This document shows positions 32,215 through 41,111 of a stretch of 64,000 nucleotides of DNA, one piece after another. The notes below the pieces were generated by a model. That model saw only the letters and a list, made by a program, of their open reading frames with translations. It did no database searches and was not told where the DNA came from. Position 1 is the stretch's first letter. Each line of letters starts with the position of its first letter. The stretch is from contig NZ_PGSG01000089.1 of NCBI RefSeq assembly GCF_002843305.1, forward strand, positions 46,826-110,825, in the 5' to 3' direction. The translations under genes were made by a program, and so were the position numbers. Source of the DNA: Streptomyces barkulensis. GTDB lineage: Bacteria > Actinomycetota > Actinomycetes > Streptomycetales > Streptomycetaceae.

Positions 32215-33708
32215 TCAGGCGCCACCGATCTGGGCCGCGGCGATCTCCGCCGACAGCGCCACCAGCGGAAGGCCGCCGCCGGGGTGGGCGGATCCGCCGA
32301 CGAGGAAGAGCCCGGGGACGGGGGAGCGGTTGGCCGGCCGGAGAAGAGCGGCGCGGATGCCGTTGGAGGAGGTGCCGTAGATGGCGCCGCCCGGGCTTTC
32401 GGTCTCGCGTTCCAGGTCGGCGGGGCTGCGGGCCTCGTACCACAGCAGGCGCGGGCGCACGTCCGCGCCGCGGGCGGCCATGATGTCCAGGATCCGCTCG
32501 GCGTAGGACTCCTTGAGTCCCGGGACGCTCCAGTCGACGGTGCCGGGTGCTCCCCGCTGTCCGTGCCGGGGGGCGTTGACCAGGACGAACCACGCCTCGT
32601 GCGCGCCATCGGGACGCAGCGCGGCGTCGTCCGGCGCGCTGATGTACACCGCCGGGTCGGCGGCGGGACGGGCCCGGGCACCGAAGACGGCGTCGAACTC
32701 CGCGTCGTAGTCCGCCGGAAACAGGACCCGGTGATGCGGTGTCCGGGGATCCCGACCGCGCAGCGCGAGCAGGAGGACGAACCCGGACAGCGAGGGCCGC
32801 GCCCGCGTGAGGGCGCTCAAGGGCCGGCGACCGCGCCGGTCCGCCGCCAGACGTCCGTAGAGGACCGCGGCGTCGATGCCGGAGACGACGACGTCCGCCG
32901 CCGCCGTGGCGCCGTCCGCCATGCGGACCCCGGTGACGCCCCGGCCCGAGGTGTCCACCGCCGCGACCTCGCAGCCGTAGCGGAACCGCACCCCCAGCTC
33001 GGCGCAGCGCCGCTCCACGGCCTCGGCCAGCAGGCGCAGACCGCCGGGAACGTACCAGCTGCCGTAGTGCTGCTCCACGTACGGGACCACCGACATCACG
33101 CCGGGCACGCGCCGGGGATCGGAGCCGCTGTAGGTGGCGTAGCGCTCCAGCCACATGCGCAGCCGGGGATCGTGCAGATACCGCCGGCCGGTGCCCCGCA
33201 GGGTGCGCCAGGGGGCGACGGCGGCCAGGCCGCGGGGACGGACCGAGTGGCGCAGCAGTCCCGCCGGGCCGCCGAGCGGCCGCCGCAGCACGTCCTCGCC
33301 CACCAGCCGCCACAGCTCGCCGGAGGCCGCGTGCAGCCGGGCCCACTGCGCTCCGGCGCCTTCGCCCAGGGCGTCGTCCAGCGCGCCGGGCACCAGGCGC
33401 GGATCACCGGGCATCGCCAGACGGGTCGCGTCGGCGAACCGGTAGACGCAGGCCGACTCCACCGGCCTCAGCGGTACGCAGCGCTCCAGGGGCGCGCCGG
33501 TGTCCGTGAACAGCCGGCGGTAGACCTCGGGCATGGTCAGCAGCGACGGCCCGGTGTCGAAGACGAAACCGTCCCGGCGCACGGTGCCGAGCTTCCCCCC
33601 GCACACGGCCGCCCGCTCGTACACGGTGACCCGGTGCCCCTGCCGGGCGAGCCGGGCGGCAGCCGCCAGGGCGCCCATGCCGGCACCGATCACGGCGACG
33701 CGGGCCAC
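32215..33708 (-). CDS. CrtI/CrtD-type phytoene-desaturase-family oxidoreductase
   Basis: A 497-residue FAD protein. VAVIGAGMGALAAAARLARQG with VYERAAVCGGKLGT is the dinucleotide-binding and GG motif of the CrtI family; FVFDTGPSLLTMPEV follows as in carotenoid desaturases. The C-terminal LFLVGGSAHPGGGLPLVALSAEI is the conserved FAD-closing motif. It starts at GTG 33708, two bases after the glycosyltransferase stop. CrtI desaturates phytoene and CrtD introduces a 3,4 double bond; with CruF- and CruG-like partners a CrtD-like step on a hydroxylated acyclic end is plausible. No crtE or crtB is in view. Confidence 0.82.
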   Translation of the reverse strand: MARVAVIGAGMGALAAAARLARQGHRVTVYERAAVCGGKLGTVRRDGFVFDTGPSLLTMPEVYRRLFTDTGAPLERCVPLRPVESACVYRFADATRLAMPGDPRLVPGALDDALGEGAGAQWARLHAASGELWRLVGEDVLRRPLGGPAGLLRHSVRPRGLAAVAPWRTLRGTGRRYLHDPRLRMWLERYATYSGSDPRRVPGVMSVVPYVEQHYGSWYVPGGLRLLAEAVERRCAELGVRFRYGCEVAAVDTSGRGVTGVRMADGATAAADVVVSGIDAAVLYGRLAADRRGRRPLSALTRARPSLSGFVLLLALRGRDPRTPHHRVLFPADYDAEFDAVFGARARPAADPAVYISAPDDAALRPDGAHEAWFVLVNAPRHGQRGAPGTVDWSVPGLKESYAERILDIMAARGADVRPRLLWYEARSPADLERETESPGGAIYGTSSNGIRAALLRPANRSPVPGLFLVGGSAHPGGGLPLVALSAEIAAAQIGGA

Positions 33709-33709
33709 C

Positions 33710-34834
33710 TCAGCGCCCCCCTCGCAGCGGTCTGCCCTTCCACGTCAGCGTGGAGCGGCGGTGACCGAGCCAGGACCGCGCCGTCAGTGCCACCAGCAGG
33801 CTCACCGAAAGCGGGTGGGCCAGCGCGTCCGGCCAGCACCGCCCGCCCGTGCGCCGCGCGGTCAGCGCCCGCCCGGCCACGGCCGCGGCGTATCCGGCCG
33901 CACCCCATCGCGACCCCCGCAGCGCCGCCAGCGGGGGCACCACATAAGCCCAGGCCAGGAGGGCGCACACCGCCGCAGCGCCACCGCCGGACCCGAACGC
34001 CGCCCACAGGGACTTTCCGTACCCCTCACGCAGATCGCGCCAGTCGTCGTACATCCGGCACCGCGCGATCCGGCTGCCGTCCACGATCCCGCCCCGGCCA
34101 CCGGCCCGCTTCAGTGCCCGGATGAGCGCCATGTCCTCCAGGACCTCGTCCGTGACCGCGGCGAAACCGCCGCAGCCGTGCAGGGCGGCGGCGTCCACGA
34201 CGAGGAACTGGCCGTTCGCCGCGGACAGCGCCGGCCGCGGCGAGGTCTCCGCCCGCCGCAGCGGCAGCGCCGTGAGCCACGACCACTGCAGCAGCGGCTG
34301 GACGAGCCGGTTGGCGGATCCCTCGGCGATCTGGCGGGGGAAGGGGGAGACCAGATCGAGTCCGGCCGAGCGCAGCAGGGCGACCGAGGACGCCACCGCA
34401 TGCGGCGCGAGCACCACGTCCGCGTCCACGAAGACCAGTACGCCGCCCCGCGCGAGCGACGCGAGCTGGTGGCAGGCGTGGGCCTTGCCCGGGGCACCGG
34501 CTTTCGGCGCCGTGCCGCGCACGACCCGGGCGTGCCGGTACGGTCCGCACAGACGGCGGACCACGTCACCGGTGCCGTCGGTGGACTGGTCGTCGAGCAC
34601 GATGACCTCTGCCCGGGGCACCCGTTCCTGCGCCAGCAGGGACCGCAGCGCGGGGCCGACACGCCCGGCCTCGTCGCGCACCGGCATCAGCAGGGACACA
34701 TGCTCGGCCGCAGGCGGCGGATCCACCGGCGGGGTCCGCAGGGCCCTGCTGTTCCAGACGCTGTGCACGGCACCGGCGACCGCCAGCACCGACCCCGCCG
34801 CGACCGCCGCCCGCGCGAGACCGGGCCGGCTCAC
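33710..34834 (-). CDS. Family-2 glycosyltransferase (CruG-like)
   Basis: A 374-residue membrane-associated glycosyltransferase. HVSLLMPVRDEAGRVGPAL and EVIVLDDQSTDGTGD form the GT-A nucleotide-binding part, VLVFVDADVVL the DxD motif, and VLEDMALIRALKRAGG the acceptor-side ED region. Hydrophobic segments at both ends indicate a membrane enzyme. GTG 34834 overlaps the CruF-like stop. In cyanobacteria and Deinococcus CruG glycosylates the 2'-hydroxyl made after CruF hydration; the assignment here is by context and fold. Confidence 0.8.
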   Translation of the reverse strand: MSRPGLARAAVAAGSVLAVAGAVHSVWNSRALRTPPVDPPPAAEHVSLLMPVRDEAGRVGPALRSLLAQERVPRAEVIVLDDQSTDGTGDVVRRLCGPYRHARVVRGTAPKAGAPGKAHACHQLASLARGGVLVFVDADVVLAPHAVASSVALLRSAGLDLVSPFPRQIAEGSANRLVQPLLQWSWLTALPLRRAETSPRPALSAANGQFLVVDAAALHGCGGFAAVTDEVLEDMALIRALKRAGGRGGIVDGSRIARCRMYDDWRDLREGYGKSLWAAFGSGGGAAAVCALLAWAYVVPPLAALRGSRWGAAGYAAAVAGRALTARRTGGRCWPDALAHPLSVSLLVALTARSWLGHRRSTLTWKGRPLRGGR

Positions 34835-35676
34835 CCCCGTCTCCCGGCGGCGCCCACCATCCGCAGGGCCAGCGGCACGGCGACCAGGCCCATCAGCACT
34901 CCCCCCACCAGCGCCACCCGCGGGCGGCCGAAGAAGACCAGACAGGCCGTCACCGAGGAGGCGTAGGTCCACAGGTACAGCACGACAGCCGGGCTGCCGG
35001 GCGTACCGTTCCGGGCGGGCCGCCGCACCGGGCGCCGGGAGACGGCGTCCACGGCGGCGACCATGACCACGGACACGGCCACCCACCCGGCGAAGTTGGT
35101 CAGCGGTACGCCCTCCACGCCCGGTAGCCCCGGACGGGGATGCGACCAGACCCAGTGACCGGCGTCGACCATCTGCGGATCGAGGAAGACGTCCCAGGAC
35201 GCCAGGGCCCATCCCCCCACCACCGCCGTCCGCACCCGGGACGCGGGCGCACCGGCACGCCCGCGGTTCCCGGCCAGTACGCGCCCCGCCTCCAGAGCGG
35301 GCCAGGCCATCATCATCCAGGCGAGAGGCACCACCACCGGCACCCCCGCCACGCCCGGTCCCAGGGAGCCCGTGTAGTGGTAGGAGCCGAACGGAAAACC
35401 CGTACGCACCCCCACGGCCTCCACCGCCAGGCCCCCCAGCCCCGCCACCGTGAACAGCGCCAGCGGGCCCCGCACGCCGTGCCGCAGCGCGGCGGCCGCG
35501 AGGGACGCCAGACAGAAGACCGCCACGCCGGCGACGGTGAGCGCATCGCGCCACGGACCGGATACGAGCGGGTAAGGAATCTGGCACAGCACGGCGGCCG
35601 CGGCCAGCGCCCAGGCGGTCCGCCGGCCGGCTCCGGGCCCACGGCGCAGCGCCGGCCGTCCCTGTACCTGAACCAT
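34831..35676 (-). CDS. Carotenoid biosynthesis membrane protein (DUF422, CruF-like hydratase)
   Basis: A 281-residue protein with seven or so hydrophobic helices. GVRTGFPFGSYHYTGSLGP and ALASWDVFLDPQMVDAGHWVW are highly characteristic of DUF422 proteins, including the CruF 1',2'-hydratase. It is the first gene of the operon CruF-CruG-CrtI-like. A TATGCT element lies about ten bases before the ATG, so the message may be nearly leaderless. The substrate must come from carotenoid genes elsewhere in the genome. Confidence 0.82.
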   Translation of the reverse strand: MVQVQGRPALRRGPGAGRRTAWALAAAAVLCQIPYPLVSGPWRDALTVAGVAVFCLASLAAAALRHGVRGPLALFTVAGLGGLAVEAVGVRTGFPFGSYHYTGSLGPGVAGVPVVVPLAWMMMAWPALEAGRVLAGNRGRAGAPASRVRTAVVGGWALASWDVFLDPQMVDAGHWVWSHPRPGLPGVEGVPLTNFAGWVAVSVVMVAAVDAVSRRPVRRPARNGTPGSPAVVLYLWTYASSVTACLVFFGRPRVALVGGVLMGLVAVPLALRMVGAAGRRG

Positions 35677-36133
35677 GCGACGAGCATAGGGAGACGGACC
35701 GGCCCCACCACCGAGGCGGCGAGACCGGCACCGCGGGCTTCACCGGTACGGACCACACGACGGCGCGACGCCCGCGACCCCCTCAGTAGGCGCAAAGGCC
35801 CGCGCGTACGAGGATGCCGATCGCGTGTCGTGGTGGACGTGTCCGGCGGCCGGCCGCGCCCGGGTATCCGGCAGGAGCCGGCGGGTATCCGGGCACCGAC
35901 GCCGCTGCTCTCCCGGTCCGTGCGCGCCGGTGCCGGTGCCCGGGGTCTCCCTGGGTCCGGCAGAGGCGATAGAACTGAGACAACGGACAGAAGCAACAGA
36001 ACCGGCAGGCCCGACCGGCCCCTTGGGAACCTGTCGGCCCCCGGCCGGAGCGAGCGGCGTCGCCGAGGCCGGGAGACGCGGAAGGCCCCTTGCCGGCGGC
36101 CTTCCGGGGCGGGAGAGCGAGAGGAGTGACCTG
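35677..36133. other. Divergent intergenic region before the ATPase leader
   Basis: About 450 bases between the carotenoid operon and the P-type ATPase transcript. A hairpin at 36080-36105 (GGAAGGCC / GGCCTTCC, ten-base loop) lies near the right end. Otherwise no gene or operator stands out. Confidence 0.45.
36080..36105 (+). promoter_or_regulatory. Leader hairpin upstream of the P-type ATPase
   Basis: GGAAGGCC and GGCCTTCC form a perfect 8-bp stem about 170 bases before the ATPase start and 30 bases before a small open frame. It could be an attenuator. I recognise no known riboswitch consensus. Confidence 0.4.
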
Positions 36134-36256
36134 ATGACCGCCGAGGAGGACGGCTTCGCCGCCCGTCCTCGGAGCATCCGCTGCCCGGCGCGGCTCCGTC
36201 ACCCGGCCGGTTTCCGATGCACCACTCCTCCCACCCTGTCGCCGTCCTGCGCGTAA
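36134..36256 (+). CDS. Possible 40-residue leader peptide of the ATPase gene
   Basis: ATG 36134 follows GAGAGGAG and opens a 40-codon frame that ends with TAA at 36254-36256. The stop codon overlaps the AAAGGAG ribosome-binding site of the ATPase. The peptide is Arg- and Cys-containing and matches nothing I know. The position suggests translational control rather than a functional protein, and it may not be real. Confidence 0.35.
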   Translation: MTAEEDGFAARPRSIRCPARLRHPAGFRCTTPPTLSPSCA

Positions 36257-36270
36257 AGGAGCAATTGATC

Positions 36271-38985
36271 ATGGTCCAGCAGCCACCCGGCACGGCCCCG
36301 CCGCATGCCCTCGAACCGGTGGCCGACGCCCACCTGCGCGATGCGGCGCAGGTGGCCGGGCTCCTCGGCGTGGACCCGTCCGCGGGCCTGCCCGCGCAGG
36401 AGGCGCAGCGGCGGGCCGCCACCTGGGGCACCAACTCGCTGGCCGAACCCGCCCGCCGGTCGCAGCTGATGCGCCTGCTGGACCAGTTCCGCAGCTGGCT
36501 GATCGGCATTCTGCTCGCCGCCGCGGTCATCGCCGGCGTCATCGGCGAGATCAAGGACGCCATCGTCATCACCGCCGTCCTCTTCCTCAACGCCGTCATC
36601 GGCTACCTGCAGGAACGCCGTGCCGAGCGCAGCCTGGAGGCACTGCGGCAGATGCTGGTGCCCACCGCCCGGGTGCGCCGTGACGGACGGGTGCAGGTGG
36701 TCCAGGCCCGCACCCTGGCGCCAGGTGACGTGGTCCTGCTCGAAGCCGGCGACCGCATCCCGGCCGACGGCCGCCTGGTGGTCGCGGAGTCCGTCGAGGC
36801 CGCCGAGGCCACACTGACCGGCGAGTCCCACCCCGTCGCCAAGTCGACCGCCCCCGCCCCGGCCGATGACGAGGACCCGGTGCCCGTCGCCGAACGCACC
36901 GGCATGCTGTTCATGAACACCGCCGTGACCCGCGGACGCGCCGAGATGGTCGTGACCGCCACCGGCATGCGCACCGAGGTCGGCCGGATCGCCGCGGCCC
37001 TGCGCACCGGCACCGAACCGCCCAGCCCGCTGCAGGTGCAGATGGACAGCCTGGGCCGGCGCCTGGCCCTGATCAGCGGCATCGCGGTGGCCGCCTACGC
37101 GATCGCCTCCCTGGTACGCGGAGAGGACCTGGCCGACCTCGCACTGCGCGCCGTGGCACTGGCGGTCGCCGCGATCCCCGAAGGCCTGCCCGCCGTCCTC
37201 GCGCTCACCCTGGCCCTGGGCGTGCACCGGATGGCCCGCCGGGGTGCCATCGTCAAGCGCCTGGCCTCCGTGGAGGCCCTCGGCTCCGCGACCGTGGTGT
37301 GCAGTGACAAGACCGGCACCCTGACCCTGAACGAGATGACCGCCCGGGCCCTGTGGTCGGCCGGGCGCTTCTACGAGGTGACCGGCGACGGCTACGGCAC
37401 CGCCGGCAGCGTGCGCCCGGCCGGCACCGGGACGCCGACCGCGGACCCGCGGGAGGCGGCCCTGCCGTTCGCGCTGTGCAACGACGCCCGTCTCAACGGC
37501 GACGGCATCATCGGGGACCCCACCGAAGCCGCCGTGCTCGTGCTCGCCGCCAAGACCGGCCTCGACCCCGAGACGCTGCGCACCCGCACACCGCGAACCG
37601 GTGAGGTGCCCTTCGACCCGGCCGCCAAGTACATGGCCACCTTCCACACCGAGGCCGACGGGTCCACCCGCATCCACGCCAAGGGCGCCGTCGACGTCCT
37701 GCTGGACCGCTGTACCCACCTCCTGACCGAGCGGGGTCCCGTCCCCATGGACGACGAGCGGCGCCGGGAGGTCATGGCCGCCGCCACCCGGCTGGGCGGA
37801 CAGGGCCTGCGCGTCCTGGGCGCGGCCACCGCCACCCCCGGCCGATCGCAGCCGCACCAGGTGGCGGGGCTGACCCTGACGGCGGTCGCCGGGATCGCCG
37901 ACCCGCCCCGAGCCCAGGCCCGCGACGCCGTCGCCCTGGCCCAGGACGCCGGCGTCACCGTCAAAATGATCACCGGGGACCATGCCGACACCGCCGCCGC
38001 CATCGCCCGCGAACTCGGCATCACCGGCGATGTCGTCACCGGCGCCGAACTGGCCCGGATGAGCGGCGAGGAACTCGCCTCGCGCGTCGACGGGATCGGG
38101 ATCTTCGCCCGCGTCGCCCCCGAGCACAAGGTCACCATCGTCCGCGCCCTCGCGCAGCGCGGCCACATCGTGGCCATGACCGGAGACGGGGTCAACGACG
38201 CCGCCGCCCTGCGCGCCGCGCACATCGGCGTCGCCATGGGCATCACCGGCACCGATGTCGCCAAGGAAGCCGCCGACATGGTGCTGACCGACGACGACTT
38301 CTCCACCATCGTCCGGGCGGTGCGCGAGGGCCGTTCCATCTACGACAACATCACCACCTTCGTCCGCTTCCAGCTGTCCACCAACGTCGGCGCCATCCTC
38401 ACCCTGCTCGCCACCGTGCTGGCCGGGCTGCCCGCCCCCATGAACGCGATCCAGCTGCTGTGGGTCAACATCATCATGGACGGGCCGCCCGCCATGGCCC
38501 TGGGCATCGACCCACCGCGGGACGGCATCATGCGCCGCCCGCCCCGGCCGCCCGGCGAGCGCATCCTGGGCGCCCGCCGGCTGGGCGCCGTCGCCCGCGC
38601 CGGCGCGGTCATGGCCACCGGCACGCTGGCCGTCTTCGCGGCGGCCCGGGACCTCACCGATTCCGCGACCGCCGCGACCATGGCCTTCACCACGTTCGTG
38701 CTCTTCCAGTTGTTCAACGCGCTGAACGCACGCAGCGAGGACGGCCCCGTCCTCGGCCGCCACCAGCTGCGCAACCGCACTCTGTGGGCCAGCCTGGCGG
38801 CCGTCCTCGTGCTGCAGATCGTCGCCGTGCAGGTTCCCTTCGCCCACGGTGTCTTCGACACCGTCCCCCTCACGCCCGTGCAGTGGGGCGTGTGTCTGGC
38901 CACCGCCTCCACCGTGCTGCTGGCAGAGCACCTCTGGCGCGTCCTGCGGGCGGGGCGGAGCCACGCGGCACGGCGGGTCGGGTAA
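36271..38985 (+). CDS. P-type cation-transporting ATPase (P2/SERCA-like)
   Basis: A 904-residue transporter. ATG 36271 lies nine bases after AAAGGAG. Landmarks in order: N-terminal cation-ATPase domain (GLLGVDPSAGLPAQEAQRR), membrane segments M1-M2, actuator TGES, M4 motif AAIPEGLPA (PEGL, typical of P2A/P2B pumps), phosphorylation site DKTGTLT, KGA nucleotide-binding motif, hinge MTGDGVNDAAAL, and C-terminal M5-M10. PEGLP points to Ca2+ or Mn2+/Na+-type pumps, but the ion cannot be fixed by eye. It converges on the heliorhodopsin gene across a strong hairpin. Confidence 0.92.
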   Translation: MVQQPPGTAPPHALEPVADAHLRDAAQVAGLLGVDPSAGLPAQEAQRRAATWGTNSLAEPARRSQLMRLLDQFRSWLIGILLAAAVIAGVIGEIKDAIVITAVLFLNAVIGYLQERRAERSLEALRQMLVPTARVRRDGRVQVVQARTLAPGDVVLLEAGDRIPADGRLVVAESVEAAEATLTGESHPVAKSTAPAPADDEDPVPVAERTGMLFMNTAVTRGRAEMVVTATGMRTEVGRIAAALRTGTEPPSPLQVQMDSLGRRLALISGIAVAAYAIASLVRGEDLADLALRAVALAVAAIPEGLPAVLALTLALGVHRMARRGAIVKRLASVEALGSATVVCSDKTGTLTLNEMTARALWSAGRFYEVTGDGYGTAGSVRPAGTGTPTADPREAALPFALCNDARLNGDGIIGDPTEAAVLVLAAKTGLDPETLRTRTPRTGEVPFDPAAKYMATFHTEADGSTRIHAKGAVDVLLDRCTHLLTERGPVPMDDERRREVMAAATRLGGQGLRVLGAATATPGRSQPHQVAGLTLTAVAGIADPPRAQARDAVALAQDAGVTVKMITGDHADTAAAIARELGITGDVVTGAELARMSGEELASRVDGIGIFARVAPEHKVTIVRALAQRGHIVAMTGDGVNDAAALRAAHIGVAMGITGTDVAKEAADMVLTDDDFSTIVRAVREGRSIYDNITTFVRFQLSTNVGAILTLLATVLAGLPAPMNAIQLLWVNIIMDGPPAMALGIDPPRDGIMRRPPRPPGERILGARRLGAVARAGAVMATGTLAVFAAARDLTDSATAATMAFTTFVLFQLFNALNARSEDGPVLGRHQLRNRTLWASLAAVLVLQIVAVQVPFAHGVFDTVPLTPVQWGVCLATASTVLLAEHLWRVLRAGRSHAARRVG

Positions 38986-38994
38986 GACCTCTGC

Positions 38995-39028
38995 GCCGGG
39001 CCCGGCCGCGGACACGGCCGGGCCCGGC
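38995..39028. terminator. Bidirectional hairpin between ATPase and heliorhodopsin
   Basis: Perfect 14-bp stem GCCGGGCCCGGCCG / CGGCCGGGCCCGGC with a six-base loop between convergent genes. Confidence 0.85.
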
Positions 39029-39045
39029 ACAGAGGCGCTCCGGGC

Positions 39046-39828
39046 TCAGCCGGCCAGCGAGCCGGCGAAGATCTGCCAGGCCAGAAGCGACTTCGCCACG
39101 AGGCTGAGGACCAGATAGGCCTTCTCGCCGTACGCGTAGTCGGACCACCGGCCGACTCCGCGGTACTGGAGCCACTGGTTGAGACCGAAACTGAAGAACA
39201 GGGCGGCCTGGACGAGGACGATCCCGTAGACGAAGCCGGGGACGGTCTCGGCCGCGACGATGTTGTACGCGATCGAGATCCACGGCGTCACGCCCACCAG
39301 CGTCCCGAACCAGAAGGGAAGCATCGTGGTCGCCGCCCGCCCCGGCGGGTTCGTCATCTCCTCGACCCAGCCGAACAGGATCATCCCGACATTGGCTCCG
39401 ATGACGGCGATGACGGCGTTGACGTTGGTGATGCCCGAGTAGAAGCCGATGAGGAGCACCATCAGGGTGGCGCTCAGCGCGTACTCCAGCCACCGGAACC
39501 GGTTGATGCCGCGCCTGAGGTCGCGTTCGTAGACGCCGCGGAACACCGTCGCCGTCAGCAGGTGGTCCAGTGCCGCCAGGGCGAGGAAGACGGCGACGGC
39601 CCAGCCGATCGGCACGTCGAACAGCGCTTCGGGGGCGGGCGCGGCCGTCCCCGGCGGCCCCTCGGGTACGGAGGAGGTGACGGTGATCGAGAAGCTCCCG
39701 GCGAGGAGCACGACCGCCGCGGCCTGTGCCAGGTGCAGCAGCGTGAGCCCCAGATTCCACGCGCGGAGCCCGGCCAGGCGTTCGGCGGTGACACCGGTGG
39801 CCACCGCCGTGCCGTCCTGTCTCCTCAT
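39046..39828 (-). CDS. Heliorhodopsin
   Basis: A 260-residue seven-helix protein from ATG 39828 behind GGGAGA. Hallmarks of heliorhodopsins are all present: a His in helix A (LTLLHLAQAA), a His in helix B (AALDHLLTATVF), the helix C counter-ion Glu in WLEYALSATLM, and the retinal Schiff-base Lys in helix G (SLVAKSLLAWQIF). NPPGR in the loop and GFYSGITNVNAVIAVIGAN also fit. The AB loop (TSSVPEGPPGTAAPAPEALF) is long, as in the family. Heliorhodopsins bind retinal and are light-responsive but do not pump protons. No carotenoid oxygenase (brp/blh) is seen here to supply retinal, although carotenoid-modifying genes lie 3 kb away. Confidence 0.9.
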   Translation of the reverse strand: MRRQDGTAVATGVTAERLAGLRAWNLGLTLLHLAQAAAVVLLAGSFSITVTSSVPEGPPGTAAPAPEALFDVPIGWAVAVFLALAALDHLLTATVFRGVYERDLRRGINRFRWLEYALSATLMVLLIGFYSGITNVNAVIAVIGANVGMILFGWVEEMTNPPGRAATTMLPFWFGTLVGVTPWISIAYNIVAAETVPGFVYGIVLVQAALFFSFGLNQWLQYRGVGRWSDYAYGEKAYLVLSLVAKSLLAWQIFAGSLAG

Positions 39829-40007
39829 GGTCTCTCCCGGGCTCGACGCCACCGCACCTCTGCATGGTCGTACCGGCCCGGGCGGGAAGCACGGCAGTCA
39901 CGGCACCGCCCCGCCGGAAGTCACCGGAGTGGCCCAGGGACCGCCGGCTCCGTCCCGGCGGGGCGCCGGGACGGGCGGAGTCCGGGGAGCGACGGGGTTC
40001 TGAGGCG

Positions 40008-41048
40008 TCAGAGCATGAGCAGCAGCCGCGTGTTCGGTACGAGTTTCCGGTTCACACTGGTGCTCTGCACGAAGATCGTGAAGTCGTCGTTGTGGTCCGG
40101 CTTGACGCGCACCTCCACGTCAGGCAGGCCGAGCAGGGCCCGGGCCTCGGGTCCGGTGTACACCCGGTCCGTCTTCTTCTCCAGCACCGCGATCTGCTTT
40201 TGCGCCTGGATCTTCTCCGACTTGCTCAGCTGGTAGAACGCGCCACCGGTGCGGTAGGTGTGCCCGCATTCGACGACCCAGTCCCGGATCGCCGCTTCAC
40301 GGGCCACCGGTATCAGCTGGTACTTCGAAGCGTCCACCGGGGTGAGGCCGGCCGCCTTGATGGTGTCCTTGTTGACCGTCTCCGCCCCCGTGGAGAACAC
40401 CGCCCGCGACCCCCGGATACCCCGGGCGCGGCCCACCATGAAGTTCTCGGTGGCCTGCCGGATGACCTGTCCGGCCTCCTCCAGGCCCTGTGTGCTCGTG
40501 GCGTCCCAGATGGCGATGTTGTCCTTCGGGAAACCGCACTGCATGGCCTCGCGCCTGCCCATCTGGTCCGGTACGAGGACGGCCAGTGTCCAGTTGTCCT
40601 CCTGCGTCCTGATCATCTCGGCCACGGCCCGGACCAGCTCCCGCGGATTCCTGTCCGGGGCGTCCGGGCAGCGGTGGCTCGCGTTCTCCTGCCCGTCGGT
40701 GAGCACGAAGGTCAGGAAGCTGTGGTCTCCGTACAGTTGGGCCGTCTGCGCCAGCTCCCGCTGCGACTTCAGCGCGGCCGCCAGCAGAGCCGTCATTCCC
40801 CCCACCCGGTACAGCTGCTTCAGCGACGGCATCCGCAGCACGTCCTTGTCGTAGATGACGCACTCCACCCTGTCCGCGAAGACGTACACCGTGACGCGGG
40901 TCTCCTGGTCGAGCTCCCGCGACCGGCGGGCCAGGTAGGCGATCTGCTGGTCGGCGACTTCGACGACCTTGTGACTCAGGTGCGACATGGACGAACTGGC
41001 GTCCAGCACGAGAGCGACGTGGTTGATGTAGTTCTGGCTTCCGGACAT
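40008..41048 (-). CDS. Cytoplasmic vWA-domain protein
   Basis: A 346-residue protein starting at ATG 41048 behind GGGGGAG. VALVLDASSSMSHL gives the DxSxS MIDAS; the Thr of GGMTALLAA and the Asp of FLTFVLTDGQENASHR complete the metal site. The C-terminal 130 residues contain a helical KSEKIQAQKQIAVLEKK and a compact end VRVKPDHNDDFTIFVQ. There is no signal peptide, so it works inside the cell, probably as a binding or chaperone-adaptor module. It is upstream of heliorhodopsin on the same strand by 180 bases, so co-transcription is possible but not shown. Confidence 0.85.
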   Translation of the reverse strand: MSGSQNYINHVALVLDASSSMSHLSHKVVEVADQQIAYLARRSRELDQETRVTVYVFADRVECVIYDKDVLRMPSLKQLYRVGGMTALLAAALKSQRELAQTAQLYGDHSFLTFVLTDGQENASHRCPDAPDRNPRELVRAVAEMIRTQEDNWTLAVLVPDQMGRREAMQCGFPKDNIAIWDATSTQGLEEAGQVIRQATENFMVGRARGIRGSRAVFSTGAETVNKDTIKAAGLTPVDASKYQLIPVAREAAIRDWVVECGHTYRTGGAFYQLSKSEKIQAQKQIAVLEKKTDRVYTGPEARALLGLPDVEVRVKPDHNDDFTIFVQSTSVNRKLVPNTRLLLML

Positions 41049-41111
41049 GACAGCTCCCCCTCTTCTTGCCGACTGGATGCCATCACCGTCTCACCCGCCA
41101 CTGACAGTCGA

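Noticed and set aside
29595..32681. Long minus-strand frame spanning several genes
   Set aside because: It is antisense to the DUF3103 region and the YihY fusion and has Arg/Pro-rich composition typical of shadow frames.
35677..36133. Searched for a metal riboswitch before the P-type ATPase
   Set aside because: Only a simple hairpin is visible; no conserved riboswitch core was recognised.
36199..39030. Very long minus-strand open frame opposite the P-type ATPase
   Set aside because: It is a GC-driven shadow of a clearly conserved plus-strand gene, with Gly/His/Gln-rich low-complexity content and no family motif.
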